Shown: positions 42,556 to 52,020, numbered from the stretch's first letter. The stretch: 64,000 nt of DNA from JAYODW01 sp038116745 (GCA_038116745.1 JAYODW010000025.1:1-64000); one strand, 5' to 3'. The notes: generated by a model from the letters alone, not told the origin. Made by a program: numbers and translations.

Positions 42556-44355
42556 ATGGAGATTCACTCGGAAACAGCGGTGGTCGTGATCCTGCTGTCC
42601 GGCCTGCTTGCGCAATGGCTCGCCTGGCGGCTGAAAGTGCCGGGGATCGTGCTTTTGACCATCGCTGGTGTCCTGCTCGGACCGGTTAGCGGAATCATCG
42701 TCCCCGCGCGTGACTTCGGCGAAGGTCTGAGTACCTTTGTCCAGCTGTCTGTCGCGATCATCCTCTTTGAGGGCGGCTTAAACCTTCGTTTCCACGAGCT
42801 TGGCGAAGCGCAGACCGGCGTGCGCCGCCTGGTTGTTCTCGGCCTGCCGTTCAGCTTTCTGATGGGAACACTGGCCGCTGCGAAGATCGGTGGGCTCTCC
42901 TGGCCGTCAGCGCTCTTGTTTGGCGCCATCATCGTGGTCACCGGACCCACGGTAATTCTGCCGCTGCTGCGGCAGGCTCGGTTAAAGGCACGCCCGAGCG
43001 CTCTGCTCAAATGGGAAGGGATCGTGAATGACCCGCTCGGCGCGCTGTTGGCAGTGGCGGTCTTTGAGTATTTCACCGTGGCGCACGGGGGACAGAGCGA
43101 CATCGCCCTGCTGGCCGGCTTCGCCCTCTCACTTCTGGCAACAGGCGTGCTCGGCTGGGTGGTGGGTGGTGTGCTGGCGCGGACCTATCGGGCCGGGCTG
43201 GTGCCGGAATTTCTTAAAGGGCCGGTGATGCTGGCGGTAGTGCTGGCCTCGTTTGTTGCGGGCAATGCTCTGCTGCCGGAGGCGGGCCTTTTGACGGTCA
43301 CGGTGCTCGGGATGACGCTGGGCAATGCCCGCCTGCCAAGTATTGAAGAGCTCCGTCGATTTAAGGAAGCGCTGACTATCTTGCTGGTCTCGAGTCTGTT
43401 CATCGTGCTCACAGCGGACCTTGATCCGGCTCTGCTCCAGCGTCTCGGTTGGCGGGATACGGCGCTGCTGGCCGCGGTCGTCCTGCTGGTGCGCCCGGTG
43501 AGCGTGGGCTGCGCCACAATCCGGGCCGGCCTGACCTGGCAGGAGCGGATGCTGTGCGGTTGGATCGGGCCTCGCGGAATCGTTGCCGCCGCAGTCGCGG
43601 GCGCCTTTTCCGCGAGCATGGTTGAGGCCGGCTACAGCGATGCAGAGCGCCTGCTGCCGCTGATTTTCGCGCTGATTCTGCTGACCGTAGTCCTGCACGG
43701 TTTTTCTCTCGGCTGGTGTGCTCGCGCCCTGGGGCTGGCTTCGCGGCGGGCCAATGGACTGGTCATTGTGGGCGCTTCAGCATGGAGCGTGGATTTCGCG
43801 CAACGCCTGCAGGAGTTGGAGGTGCCGGTCGTGATAGTCGACGGATCCTGGCATCGTTTACGCGCTGCGCGGTTCGCGAGCGTGCCCACTTTCTTCGGCC
43901 CCGCGATCGCGGAGGCCAGCGCTGCCGACCTTGATCTATCCAGCATGGGTCATGTCCTCGCGGCGACCGATAACGATGCCTACAACGCGCTTGTGTGCCT
44001 GCGGTTTGCACATGAGTTCAACCGTAGCGCGGTTTATCAGCTGCCCTTACCGAAAGCTCAGGCGGATGAACGCCAGGAAATGCCGCTGGTGTTCCGCGGC
44101 CGCCCCATCTTTGCTGATGAGGCCATTCATGAGCTGCTGCAGCAGCGCTACTTCGAGGGCTGGCGTTTCCAGCGTACGCGCTTGACCGAAGCCTATGACT
44201 ACGAGCGTTATCGCAACGACAAAGGGACGGTGGATCTTGCTGCGGTGGTGGTTCGAGCCGGCGGCACGCTTGAGCTCGATCTGCAGCGCTATCGCCCCGG
44301 GCCAGGAGATACGGTGCTTAATTTCCTACCGCGTTCCGAGACGTCGGACAGATAG
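42556..44355 (+). CDS. Cation/proton antiporter of the CPA1 family with C-terminal TrkA-N domain
   Basis: The 599-residue protein has about 12 hydrophobic segments in residues 1-395. Antiporter motifs include LFEGGLNLRF, VTGPTVILPLLR, EGIVNDPLGALLAV (the essential ND pair) and WIGPRGIVAAAV, all typical of NhaP/CPA1 exchangers. A Rossmann-like TrkA-N domain (about 400-520) begins GLVIVGASAWSVDFAQRL and probably senses a nucleotide or ligand. Na+/H+ or K+/H+ exchange is likely. It is divergent from pstS. Confidence 0.88.
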   Translation: MEIHSETAVVVILLSGLLAQWLAWRLKVPGIVLLTIAGVLLGPVSGIIVPARDFGEGLSTFVQLSVAIILFEGGLNLRFHELGEAQTGVRRLVVLGLPFSFLMGTLAAAKIGGLSWPSALLFGAIIVVTGPTVILPLLRQARLKARPSALLKWEGIVNDPLGALLAVAVFEYFTVAHGGQSDIALLAGFALSLLATGVLGWVVGGVLARTYRAGLVPEFLKGPVMLAVVLASFVAGNALLPEAGLLTVTVLGMTLGNARLPSIEELRRFKEALTILLVSSLFIVLTADLDPALLQRLGWRDTALLAAVVLLVRPVSVGCATIRAGLTWQERMLCGWIGPRGIVAAAVAGAFSASMVEAGYSDAERLLPLIFALILLTVVLHGFSLGWCARALGLASRRANGLVIVGASAWSVDFAQRLQELEVPVVIVDGSWHRLRAARFASVPTFFGPAIAEASAADLDLSSMGHVLAATDNDAYNALVCLRFAHEFNRSAVYQLPLPKAQADERQEMPLVFRGRPIFADEAIHELLQQRYFEGWRFQRTRLTEAYDYERYRNDKGTVDLAAVVVRAGGTLELDLQRYRPGPGDTVLNFLPRSETSDR

Positions 44356-44378
44356 CGGACTGCGCAATCGCCCCGGTT

Positions 44379-45890
44379 TCACGGATGACTTTCCAGATGG
44401 GCCTCGGTGCATACCCGGTTGCGGCCCAGATGTTTGGCGACGTACATCGCCTGATCGGCGCGCTCGAAAACCTGCTCAAGGGTGTCGCCTCGGCGGAAGC
44501 TCGCGACGCCGCACGATATGGTCACGGAGACCGGGGTGTCCTTGTGATGAAACGGGCACCGTTCGATCTGCTGCCGCAGTTTTTCCGCCAGGTCCTCGGC
44601 GTCCTTCTCGCTCGCGTCTGGCAGCAGCAGTACAAACTCCTCGCCGCCGTAGCGGGCGAGTGAGTCGGACCGGCGCAGCGTCCGATTCAGCTCCTGGGCG
44701 ATCGTTGCCAGTACCCGGTCGCCCGCGTTGTGGCCGAAGCGATCGTTGATGTCCTTGAAGAAGTCCACGTCAATGACCACGAGACTGAGCTGGCCGCCTT
44801 GACGGCTCCAGCGTTCGACTTCGCTCGCGGACTTCTGCATGTAACCGTAGCGATTAGCGATACCCGTCAACGGGTCGACGGTCGCCAGGGTGTGCTGTGT
44901 TTCCAGCGAACCGCGCAGATCTTCAGTCTGCGTTTCTAATTCCTGTAGTCGGCGCCGCATCTGCTCCATCGCCTGGTCCCTGGCCGCAGAGCGGGAACTC
45001 TGAGCGCGGACAAACGCGTTGAGGCAGTTGTCCAGCCGCTCAAGATGATTGGCGATCAACGTCTGAATGGCATCGAGATTTACTGCAGCCGACGCATCCG
45101 TACGCAGGCTGGTCAGATCCCCCCCCATGGTGTTGTTGAGGTCCCGGATGTCATCGTCGGAATCGCGCTGGAGGCCCAGCAGATGTTCGGCGAGCTGATC
45201 AAATTCCTGCAGGCGGCGGACGGTATCCGCGAGGAAACCACTCAGCTGCAGGGTCTCCGTCTGCGCCGCGGCATGCAGATCGACGTAAGAAGCGGTAATC
45301 GCTTCGCTGGCAGCGGCGAGCGCAGTTGGATCCTCGGCGCCGATGACCTGCTCGCGAAGCGCAGCCAGAGCGGACGCGTTGTCCCTGGTTTTGGGCAGGG
45401 CGGTGACCATTTCATGCAGCATGCTCTGCACAGCCGTAACCGGGATCGTTTGTCCGGGTACTGACACGAGATTGGCGGACAGCGAGTTCGCCAGGCGGCG
45501 CAGATGCTCTGAACGCTCAAATTCATTACCCGCCAGAGAAAGGCCTTCGCAGGCCCGCGTTATCTCCGCGCGTAAATCCTTCGGGCCCTGCAGGCGCTGC
45601 AGAAATTCCAGGAGCAGGCTGTAGATACCTGACTGCGCATGCGTTTCGGCCGCTCCGGCCAGTGATAGATCAAGGGCGTTGATCGTCTCGACTATGTCGT
45701 CGATCAGAGGCTGGCGATCGGTTTGAGGGTCGTTGCTGCGGGCCACATCTGTCAGCAGCTGCAGCTTCTCATCGAGCGCAGAGTGGCGCCCGCGGTATTC
45801 AAGCGCCAGGCGCAGAATCGCGCGCTGCAAGCGCTGGATCTGCTCGTTAGTGGACGTCGTCGGCAGACCCCGTCGATAGCCGGTAGTCAT
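44379..45890 (-). CDS. Diguanylate cyclase (GGDEF)
   Basis: Makes the second messenger cyclic di-GMP. The 503-residue protein has a long helical N-terminal region (about 1-320) without clear membrane spans and a C-terminal GGDEF domain. The active-site loop is ARYGGEEFVLLLP, with an RRSD inhibitory-site motif five residues before it (RxxD), so product inhibition is expected. The N-terminal part resembles the cytoplasmic sensor region of the Pseudomonas diguanylate cyclase encoded near dsbA. It is convergent with the antiporter gene and lies upstream-adjacent to dsbA on the same strand. Confidence 0.9.
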   Translation of the reverse strand: MTTGYRRGLPTTSTNEQIQRLQRAILRLALEYRGRHSALDEKLQLLTDVARSNDPQTDRQPLIDDIVETINALDLSLAGAAETHAQSGIYSLLLEFLQRLQGPKDLRAEITRACEGLSLAGNEFERSEHLRRLANSLSANLVSVPGQTIPVTAVQSMLHEMVTALPKTRDNASALAALREQVIGAEDPTALAAASEAITASYVDLHAAAQTETLQLSGFLADTVRRLQEFDQLAEHLLGLQRDSDDDIRDLNNTMGGDLTSLRTDASAAVNLDAIQTLIANHLERLDNCLNAFVRAQSSRSAARDQAMEQMRRRLQELETQTEDLRGSLETQHTLATVDPLTGIANRYGYMQKSASEVERWSRQGGQLSLVVIDVDFFKDINDRFGHNAGDRVLATIAQELNRTLRRSDSLARYGGEEFVLLLPDASEKDAEDLAEKLRQQIERCPFHHKDTPVSVTISCGVASFRRGDTLEQVFERADQAMYVAKHLGRNRVCTEAHLESHP

Positions 45891-46068
45891 GAGTTCAGTG
45901 GCGCTTCGATCGATATTTACTCAGGGGAGAACTCCATTATCCCCGCTCCGTCGGGAAGTTATAACGCAGACGGGCGCCTCTCAATCAGCTCAGGTAAGAG
46001 TGGCCGTCTGTTCGTCTGGGGCCGGCCGGCAAGCTGTCAGCGGATATCCGGCGCGACCAATCTCCGCA

Positions 46069-46707
46069 TCAATCGCGCGCGTCTGCAGCACTCTTGGCAG
46101 CGAGGAAATCAGTGACGTTGAGCAGTTCTTCGTAGCTGCCGGTTTGCTGGGTGCTGCTGCGATAACGTCCGTCTACCACAATCGCCGGCACGCCGTTAAT
46201 GCCATAGCGACGCGTAAGGGCCATCGCCTGGCGTGTCTTGGCGTCCACATCGAACGAGTTGTAGGCTTTGCGGAACGCGTCCTCGCTGACACCGAATCCG
46301 GCGTAAAACTCCGCTAGCTGGTCTTCGGTGAACAGCTTCCGGTGGTCTTCGTGGATAGCGTCGAACAGGGCCCGGTGTGAGCGCTCCAGAATCCCAAGCT
46401 GTTCCGCCGCGTAGAACGCCCGCGCGTGTACTTCCCAGTTCTTGGCGAAAATCGCTGGAACGCGTTTAAACGCGATCTTCTCAGGCTTTTCCTCAAGCCA
46501 CTTTTCGATTTGCGGCTCAAACTGGTAGCAATGCGGGCAGCCGTACCAGAACAGCTCGACTACCTCGATGCTGCCAGCGGGTACCGTGCTTTCGACAGCG
46601 GGTTTGACTTCCTGGTAGTGCTGTCCCGAGTGGTATTTTTCCTGGGCTTCTGTGCTTGCCGTACCGCACAGCATCACTATAGCGATAAGAAGCAGTGGAT
46701 GACGCAT
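46069..46707 (-). CDS. dsbA: Thiol:disulfide interchange protein DsbA
   Basis: Periplasmic oxidase that introduces disulfides into secreted proteins. The second ATG (46707) is preferred because GAGAGG lies eight bases before it, whereas it is only two bases from ATG 46713; this gives 212 residues. The signal peptide ends near residue 20. The active site is WYGCPHCYQFEP (CPHC) near residue 55 and the cis-Pro loop is GVPAIVVDGRY. It follows cytochrome c4 by about 100 bases, the order seen in pseudomonads. Confidence 0.94.
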   Translation of the reverse strand: MRHPLLLIAIVMLCGTASTEAQEKYHSGQHYQEVKPAVESTVPAGSIEVVELFWYGCPHCYQFEPQIEKWLEEKPEKIAFKRVPAIFAKNWEVHARAFYAAEQLGILERSHRALFDAIHEDHRKLFTEDQLAEFYAGFGVSEDAFRKAYNSFDVDAKTRQAMALTRRYGINGVPAIVVDGRYRSSTQQTGSYEELLNVTDFLAAKSAADARD

Positions 46708-46811
46708 CAACATGACCTCTCGGGGGCTTCTTCTGGTTGTCCGGCGCTTTGCGGAGGCATCCTGGGCGTTCTTGTAAGCTCGGCCTTATCAGTATGGAAC
46801 GTGTTATCCGC

Positions 46812-47411
46812 TCAGTGCAGCGCGGATAAGTATGCAGAAAGCGCTGCGATGTCCTCAGCAGACAGCCGCCCCGCGATAGATCTCATCATGCTGTTGGGGT
46901 CCGTGGCCCTGCTGCCGTCGGCATAGGCTTTCAGCTGCGCGGTGGTGTACTCAGCGTGCTGTCCGCGCAGGGAGGGGTAGCGTGCCGCAGCATTGCCTGC
47001 GCCATCGGGTCCGTGACAGGCCATGCAGGCCGGAATCCCGCGCTCAGCATCGCCGCCGCGATAAAGACGCTGCGCGGCGCTGTAGTCTTGATCGCCGATC
47101 GATGCGACCGTCACCGCTTGTTCTGAGTAGTACTGTGCAAGCTCCTCGATCTCCTGGTCACTCAGCCCGGTTGCCATCGGCGCCATGCTAGGATTCTGGC
47201 GCGCGCCGGAGCGGAAGGCATGCAGCTGGGCAGCAAGGTACGGGGCTTTCTGACCGGCCAGTTTGGGCCAGATCGGGGTCGCGCTGTTTCCGTCTGCGCC
47301 ATGACACGCCGCGCAGGTCGCCGCTTTTGCAGGAGCCTCGGCATATCCATTGGTCATCGTCACCGCCAGGAATAAGGCAGTCAGCAGAAGGAACGCATTC
47401 CTTGATCGCAT
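46812..47411 (-). CDS. Dihaem cytochrome c4
   Basis: Periplasmic electron carrier of two similar cytochrome c domains. The ATG at 47411 starts a clear signal peptide (about 1-22) and gives 199 residues, normal for cytochrome c4. Haem sites are CAACHG (about 34-39) and CMACHG (about 129-134), with axial Met residues likely in the SMAPMA and SMMRSIA segments. A TATAAT at 47450-47445 on the minus strand may be its -10. It precedes dsbA and is divergent from engB, as in pseudomonads. Confidence 0.93.
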   Translation of the reverse strand: MRSRNAFLLLTALFLAVTMTNGYAEAPAKAATCAACHGADGNSATPIWPKLAGQKAPYLAAQLHAFRSGARQNPSMAPMATGLSDQEIEELAQYYSEQAVTVASIGDQDYSAAQRLYRGGDAERGIPACMACHGPDGAGNAAARYPSLRGQHAEYTTAQLKAYADGSRATDPNSMMRSIAGRLSAEDIAALSAYLSALH

Positions 47412-47444
47412 TGTTCTGTTCTCAGATTGCTGTAAACGGCGCGG

Positions 47445-47450
47445 ATTATA
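47445..47450 (-). promoter_or_regulatory. Candidate -10 element for cytochrome c4
   Basis: TATAAT on the minus strand, about 34 bases before the cytochrome c4 ATG, is a perfect -10. The -35 region is weak (TTGCCC is too close, at 13 bases), so this is a tentative promoter. Confidence 0.4.
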
Positions 47451-47532
47451 TACAGGTGCAGCAGGGCAATCTGCATGCCGCGGCAGTCCGCGCCTGCCTC
47501 GCTGAGTCCGCGATTCAGCTGGTTTCGGCGCG

Positions 47533-48207
47533 ATGAACGGAGAGTTGGATGCGGCGGCGGTAGCGGCAAGGCGTTGTATGCAGCGCGCCGCTTTCAGGGT
47601 GAGCGTGCCGGAGGCGCGCCTGCTGCCGGCCGACAGCGGGCGCGAGGTTGTCTTTGCGGGACGTTCGAACAGCGGAAAGTCCAGCGCTATCAACGTGCTG
47701 TGCAACCAGCGCCAGCTCGCGCGGACAAGCCGCACCCCGGGACGCACACAACATCTGGTGGTGTTTGATATTGACGCTGACCGTCGCCTGATAGACCTCC
47801 CCGGATTCGGCTACGCGAAAGTGCCGAAAGGCATGCGCGCACTGTGGGAAAAAACGCTGCCCCGCTATCTCGAAACCCGACAGGCGCTGATCGGGGTCGT
47901 CCTGTTGATGGATGTGCGCCACGTGCTGCGCCCGGTGGAGCAGCAGCTGTTGGGTTGGTGCAGCGAGTCTGGAGTGGGTGCGCACATCCTGCTGAACAAG
48001 AGCGACAAACTGAGCCGGGGTGCTGCGCAGAGCGCCCGGCTGGAGGTTGAGCGATACATCAAGCAGAACAGCCTCAGGGACGCCAGCGTGCAGCTGTTTT
48101 CTGCATTGCGCTTTCAGGGTCTGGAACAGGCCTGGTCGGTCATCGGCGAATGGCTGTCGCTGGTAGATAAAGCGGACCCCGGTTGTGGTGCCGGGGGGAG
48201 CGGCTGA
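47533..48207 (+). CDS. engB: Ribosome biogenesis GTP-binding protein EngB/YsxC
   Basis: GTPase needed for 50S subunit assembly. The 224-residue protein has the P-loop GRSNSGKSS (about 43-51), switch segment TSRTPGRTQ, G3 DLPGFGYAKVP and the NKSDKL specificity motif. Genes of this family normally lie next to cytochrome c4, as here, and are divergently transcribed. The 3' end carries a Gly-rich extension (CGAGGSG). Confidence 0.94.
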   Translation: MNGELDAAAVAARRCMQRAAFRVSVPEARLLPADSGREVVFAGRSNSGKSSAINVLCNQRQLARTSRTPGRTQHLVVFDIDADRRLIDLPGFGYAKVPKGMRALWEKTLPRYLETRQALIGVVLLMDVRHVLRPVEQQLLGWCSESGVGAHILLNKSDKLSRGAAQSARLEVERYIKQNSLRDASVQLFSALRFQGLEQAWSVIGEWLSLVDKADPGCGAGGSG

Positions 48208-48242
48208 ACCGGGGTCCGACAAAGCACCCGCCGGGGCGGGTT

Positions 48243-48268
48243 GCCTGCCCAGGGAGGGTGGGGCAGGC
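48243..48268. terminator. GC-rich hairpin between convergent engB and M48 protease genes
   Basis: GCCTGCCC (48243-48250) and GGGCAGGC (48261-48268) form an eight-base perfect stem around a 10-base loop. A second shorter palindrome (ACCCGCC/GGCGGGT, 48226-48241) lies just upstream. There is no T-run, so the pair may slow transcription in both directions without being a classic terminator. Confidence 0.4.
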
Positions 48269-48346
48269 GCGTTCCTGCAGAACGTGACCTTGAGACTGGA
48301 CGCGGTGGGAGAAGTTCCCGTCAGTCGTAGCCGGATTCCTGTTGCC

Positions 48347-49768
48347 TCAGTTGACCAGCTTGATCGGCTCGCCGGGGCTGACGGCGGCGGATTGCGCGGC
48401 GTTCAGCACACGTAGCTGCTTTTCCGGCAGCTTTCTGATGGGTGATTCTGCCGCCAGCGCGGCCCAGGTTGTTTCCTCTTCCAGTCTCCGCACGCGAAGA
48501 TGCAGCGGCCGGAGTCGGTCGCGCTCTGCCGGTGTCAGTGGGCGCAGGGAGCGGATGCTTTTCTGAAATACGGGGTCGAACGTGCCTAACAGAGCGGGGT
48601 CATTGACGATGCCGCGAAGAATGATGGCCTGGCCATCCCGCACCAGACAGGCGACCCGCGTCGGCAAGGCTCGATTGCCGATGGTCGTCTGTACTAGTCC
48701 AAGGACGCCGCTGTAGGCGTCCACCGACAGGGCCTCCTCCTGGGCGAGCGGGCCGATCGAGGCCTGTGAAAGCACCTGGGCGGGCGACAGGCCCTGCGCC
48801 GCGCGCGTCTCCATTGCCAGGACGGCACGCTGGCGGGGGTCCGATGCGAGCAGCCGCTGGTCCTGGGTTTGTGCTTGCCAACCGGCAGGAAGGTCAAAGG
48901 CGAAGCCCAGCGCGGCATGCAGGAAGCGCCCGCTTTCCAGCACGCCGCGTGTGGTATCCGGGCCGAAGGTGAGGCCGTCGATGCGCGCCAGGTACTCATC
49001 CCGCCTGCGCGCCCCGCCCGTCGATTGCTGCCGTGCGTGGGCCAGGCCTTCCTGAAGTCGCGTGTCGTTGTCAGGGTGGGTTGCAAAGAGCCCGTGATAG
49101 CTTCGCGCCTCACGCCCTTCGAGCTGAGCCAGCTCCTGCTCCAGAAGCTCGTGCTCTTTCAGGACCCGGATAACATCGAGCATCGCGCTGGCGTCGTAGC
49201 CGGCCCGCGCGAGGTACTCAGCACCCAGCCCGTCCGCCTCCAGCTCATGGTCGCGACCATAGCCGCGCAGGACAGCCGTGCTCAGGAGATCCAGCGAGGG
49301 GCCGAGGCCGGCCTGGCCGAGCTCGGGCACCAGAACGGCCAGAACGCCCGCGCCTAGACTGGTAGCCTGAGCCGAGGACACCTGTCGTACCCCGTGGCGC
49401 GCGGTGACGTGACCGATTTCGTGTCCGAGCACTGCTGCCAGCTCAGCCTCGGAGTTGAGATAGCCGAGCAGCCCGCGGGTTATGTAGACATAGCCGCCAG
49501 GCAGCGCGAAGGCGTTGATTTCGTTGCTGTCGAGCACGGTGAAGTGGAATGTCAGGTCGGGCAGATGACTGACAGCCGCGAGACGCTGCCCTACCTCGCT
49601 GACAAACGCCTGCAGCTGTGCGTCGTCGTGGACGCGGTAGTTCTGCAGGGTCTGCTGGTGTGCCTCCAGGCCCAGACGCAGCTCCTGATCTTTCGAGACC
49701 AGGACAAGGTCCTGCTTGCCGGTAACCGGATTGGTGGCGCAGGCGCCCAGTGCCAGAAGGCCCGCCAC
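48347..49768 (-). CDS. M48-family zinc metalloprotease, BepA/YfgC-like
   Basis: Envelope protease with the zinc motif VLGHEIGHVTARHG (HEIGH) and the third ligand Glu in HELEADGLGAEYL. It is similar to BepA/YfgC, which maintains outer-membrane protein assembly. The C-terminal part (about 280-473) contains a LysM-like stretch near the end (RPLHLRVRRLEEETTW). The only standard start codon at the 5' end is GTG 49768, which gives a very short lipoprotein signal (MAGLLALGAC). Residues encoded just upstream (IIRLLLV) would complete a normal signal, so translation may begin at a non-standard codon. The start is uncertain. Confidence 0.85.
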   Translation of the reverse strand: MAGLLALGACATNPVTGKQDLVLVSKDQELRLGLEAHQQTLQNYRVHDDAQLQAFVSEVGQRLAAVSHLPDLTFHFTVLDSNEINAFALPGGYVYITRGLLGYLNSEAELAAVLGHEIGHVTARHGVRQVSSAQATSLGAGVLAVLVPELGQAGLGPSLDLLSTAVLRGYGRDHELEADGLGAEYLARAGYDASAMLDVIRVLKEHELLEQELAQLEGREARSYHGLFATHPDNDTRLQEGLAHARQQSTGGARRRDEYLARIDGLTFGPDTTRGVLESGRFLHAALGFAFDLPAGWQAQTQDQRLLASDPRQRAVLAMETRAAQGLSPAQVLSQASIGPLAQEEALSVDAYSGVLGLVQTTIGNRALPTRVACLVRDGQAIILRGIVNDPALLGTFDPVFQKSIRSLRPLTPAERDRLRPLHLRVRRLEEETTWAALAAESPIRKLPEKQLRVLNAAQSAAVSPGEPIKLVN

Positions 49769-49915
49769 CAGCAGGAGGCGGATGATGCCGGCGCAAACAG
49801 GCCGGAGGAGTGTCTCAGTAAGCCGGGGACCTGTCAGTACCCGGCTGTGGCGGAAGAAGGAACAGAGGAGGTTGATAGGCCCAGCTTGTGAGTAGCGGGA
49901 CGCTGATCCGGCGTC

Positions 49916-50122
49916 TCAGGACATGCCGTAGCGGCGGCGGAACTTGTCGACGCGCCCTGCGGTGTCCACGATCTTCTGTTGCCCCGTATAAAACGGGTGG
50001 CAGGCGGAGCACACATCAAGGCGGAGGGTTTCTTCCGCGTAGGTGGAACGCGTCTGGAACGTATTGCCGCAGCTGCATGTAGCCTCAATCGTGTGGTAAT
50101 CGGGATGTATCTCGGATTTCAT
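49916..50122 (-). CDS. rpmE: 50S ribosomal protein L31 (zinc-binding type)
   Basis: A 68-residue ribosomal protein. The zinc-ligand cysteines are in ATCSCGNTF and DVCSACHPFYTGQQK (C+ form), so this is the zinc-replete paralogue rather than the zinc-free form (ykgM-like). It has its own promoter just upstream. A separate zinc-independent copy, if any, is not in this window. Confidence 0.97.
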   Translation of the reverse strand: MKSEIHPDYHTIEATCSCGNTFQTRSTYAEETLRLDVCSACHPFYTGQQKIVDTAGRVDKFRRRYGMS

Positions 50123-50160
50123 GACCGCAAACCATTTCTTCGGGGAGGCGAGGGGGCGCG

Positions 50161-50189
50161 ATTCTAGGCACCGCGCTGGCCATTTGCAA
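50161..50189 (-). promoter_or_regulatory. Sigma-70 promoter of rpmE
   Basis: On the minus strand TTGCAA (50189-50184) and TAGAAT (50166-50161) are exactly 17 bases apart, about 39 bases before the rpmE ATG. This is one of the best-matching promoters in the window. Confidence 0.6.
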
Positions 50190-50196
50190 GCTGCTT

Positions 50197-50949
50197 TCAG
50201 ACCCGGAATCCGCCATGCCTGCGGCGGTTGAGCAGGTCGACAACGTACGCCCCGAGCGCGAAAGCGAGTAAGAGTAGGGTCAGCGCAGCCATGCCTATGG
50301 TTGCGCCGTATTCGCGCAGAATCAGCGGAATCATGGCGCTGGTAGCGTGCTGCGAGGTGCGTGCTGAAAGTTCCGCTACGTGCGCGGCTGCCTCGTTGAG
50401 CTGTTCTTTCAAATCTTCGCGGTCGCGCTCCAGTTCCAGTATGCGGGCATCAGGCGGTGCGTTCTGCTGTTCCGCTTCGGCGCGCAGGATAGATACTTCT
50501 CCCTGCAGGTTTTCAGCTCTGAGGCGTTCATCAGAGAGCTTGCCTTTAAGTTCGGTGTTCTCCCGCGTGAGCGTTTCGACCTCCGCGGTGTCAGCGCCCG
50601 CGCCGGCGCCACTGCCAGTGCGACCGGCCTCAAGTTTTTTCTTAAGCGCTGCGTTTTCTTTCTCGACTTCGGCCAGGCGCAAAGCCGCCGGTGGCTCTGC
50701 GCTCAGGTAGGCAACGTCTACCCAGCCTTTGGTTTTCTCCGTGTCCTCGACGAGGGCAACTTCGCCATCGCGCTGCAGGATTTCCAGCCTGGATCCTGTG
50801 GGCAGGACCTTGAGGATGGCGCTGTCCAGATTTTTCTGCTCGTGAATGCCCACCAGCAGCTTGTCGATGACAAAGACGGACTCGGCCTGCACCCGTCCCG
50901 GGGACAGCAGGATGAAAAGCAGCAGGAACGCACCGGGGAAAACGCGCAT
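50197..50949 (-). CDS. SH3-domain and coiled-coil envelope protein (TIGR04211/YgiM type)
   Basis: The ATG at 50949 gives 250 residues. A signal peptide (about 1-20) is followed by a bacterial SH3 domain with FVIDKLLVGIHEQKNL and DTEKTKGWVDVAYLS. Then comes a long coiled coil (about 90-205) and a C-terminal membrane span (about 215-240) with a short basic tail. This is the usual layout of YgiM/TIGR04211 proteins, whose function is unknown. It lies downstream of nothing obviously linked. Confidence 0.85.
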   Translation of the reverse strand: MRVFPGAFLLLFILLSPGRVQAESVFVIDKLLVGIHEQKNLDSAILKVLPTGSRLEILQRDGEVALVEDTEKTKGWVDVAYLSAEPPAALRLAEVEKENAALKKKLEAGRTGSGAGAGADTAEVETLTRENTELKGKLSDERLRAENLQGEVSILRAEAEQQNAPPDARILELERDREDLKEQLNEAAAHVAELSARTSQHATSAMIPLILREYGATIGMAALTLLLLAFALGAYVVDLLNRRRHGGFRV

Positions 50950-51033
50950 AGCCTGATTATCCTGCCGCGCGCGCAAGCCCGTCCAGCGAGGTTGAGGAAT
51001 CGGGGAAACCGGGGTCTCCCCGGCGCATCGGGT

Positions 51034-52020
51034 TCAGTGTCCTGCGGTCAGGCGCAGGGTCATCGACCAGATGACCAGGCAGAACACCACGGCGCCAGCC
51101 AGAAAAAGCAGCACCGTCCGCTTCCTGCTGTACGCGATAGCCTGGTCTTCCGTGCCGCTGGCAATCACAAAAGGGAGGCGGGACCCGCGTGGTCGGGAGA
51201 GCAGGTCCACTGCCGGCGGTGAGCCGTGAGCGTCTTGCTCCCGTTCTACCTCGCGTGCAGCACGTGCCCGCGCAGCCTCCCACTCCGCGGGGTCAATGTC
51301 CCCGTCTTTGTTGGCGTCGAACTCGCGCAGCATGAAGCGCCGGTCGCGTTTCCAGGCGCGCAGCCGGTCACCCACAGCGCCCTGGAAATCGACGCGAACG
51401 GCGGCACCGCCGTGGGTGTTGAACTCGCCCAGCGCATAAACCGTGGCATTGCACTCGATGCGCTGTTCGCTGTAGCGATAGCTTTGTCCATGGTGCGCGT
51501 ACCTGAACTTTGCGCCCACCGCACCCAGCAGTCGGGCCCACCAGCGGCTCGCATCCGGATCAAGGCAGCCGGGATGCCGACTCGTTCCGTACCAGCGGTC
51601 GCGATGGGTTGGCGTGACCGCGGCGCCGTCCGGATCGACTGCGCATTTCCCGGTTGCATCTTCGATGTAGAAGAGGTGCTCGCTCGTGCCCTGTTCAACC
51701 AGGGCCCAGTCGTCACGCGAGTCGACGAGCTCTTCGAGTTTGTATCGATACCAGACGCAGGCCCGTGCTGACAGAGGGGCGTAGATAGGATCGCCGTCCA
51801 TCCACACGGCTTTACCCTGGAGCTCGAGGTAGCCCTGGTGCGCGGATCGGATCAGCGAGGTCGGGGTATCTTCGATGAGACGCCAGCGGCGCAGAAAGCG
51901 AAAGGCCAGCACCGCGCAGATTGCGGCCAGCGCGGCTGCCCCCGCCATACTCAGCCAGAAAGCCGGCGGCGAAGCGTTTACTACCAGAGATCCGAGTTCG
52001 TTTGCTGATAGCCGCGGCAT
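51034..52020 (-). CDS. GIDE-domain membrane protein with EF-hand motif
   Basis: The 328-residue protein has an N-terminal membrane span (about 20-45) and a C-terminal one (about 300-322), with a GIDE-type domain (E3 ubiquitin ligase-like, as in mitochondrial MUL1/GIDE but without the RING) between them: IRSAHQGYLELQGKA, IYAPLSARACVWYRYKLEE and the FYIEDATGKCAVDP segment. It also has one perfect EF-hand calcium loop DANKDGDIDPAE at about residues 238-249. It is paired with lemA, the usual neighbour of GIDE genes in bacteria. No ligase activity is expected; the EF-hand suggests Ca2+ sensitivity. Confidence 0.82.
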   Translation of the reverse strand: MPRLSANELGSLVVNASPPAFWLSMAGAAALAAICAVLAFRFLRRWRLIEDTPTSLIRSAHQGYLELQGKAVWMDGDPIYAPLSARACVWYRYKLEELVDSRDDWALVEQGTSEHLFYIEDATGKCAVDPDGAAVTPTHRDRWYGTSRHPGCLDPDASRWWARLLGAVGAKFRYAHHGQSYRYSEQRIECNATVYALGEFNTHGGAAVRVDFQGAVGDRLRAWKRDRRFMLREFDANKDGDIDPAEWEAARARAAREVEREQDAHGSPPAVDLLSRPRGSRLPFVIASGTEDQAIAYSRKRTVLLFLAGAVVFCLVIWSMTLRLTAGH

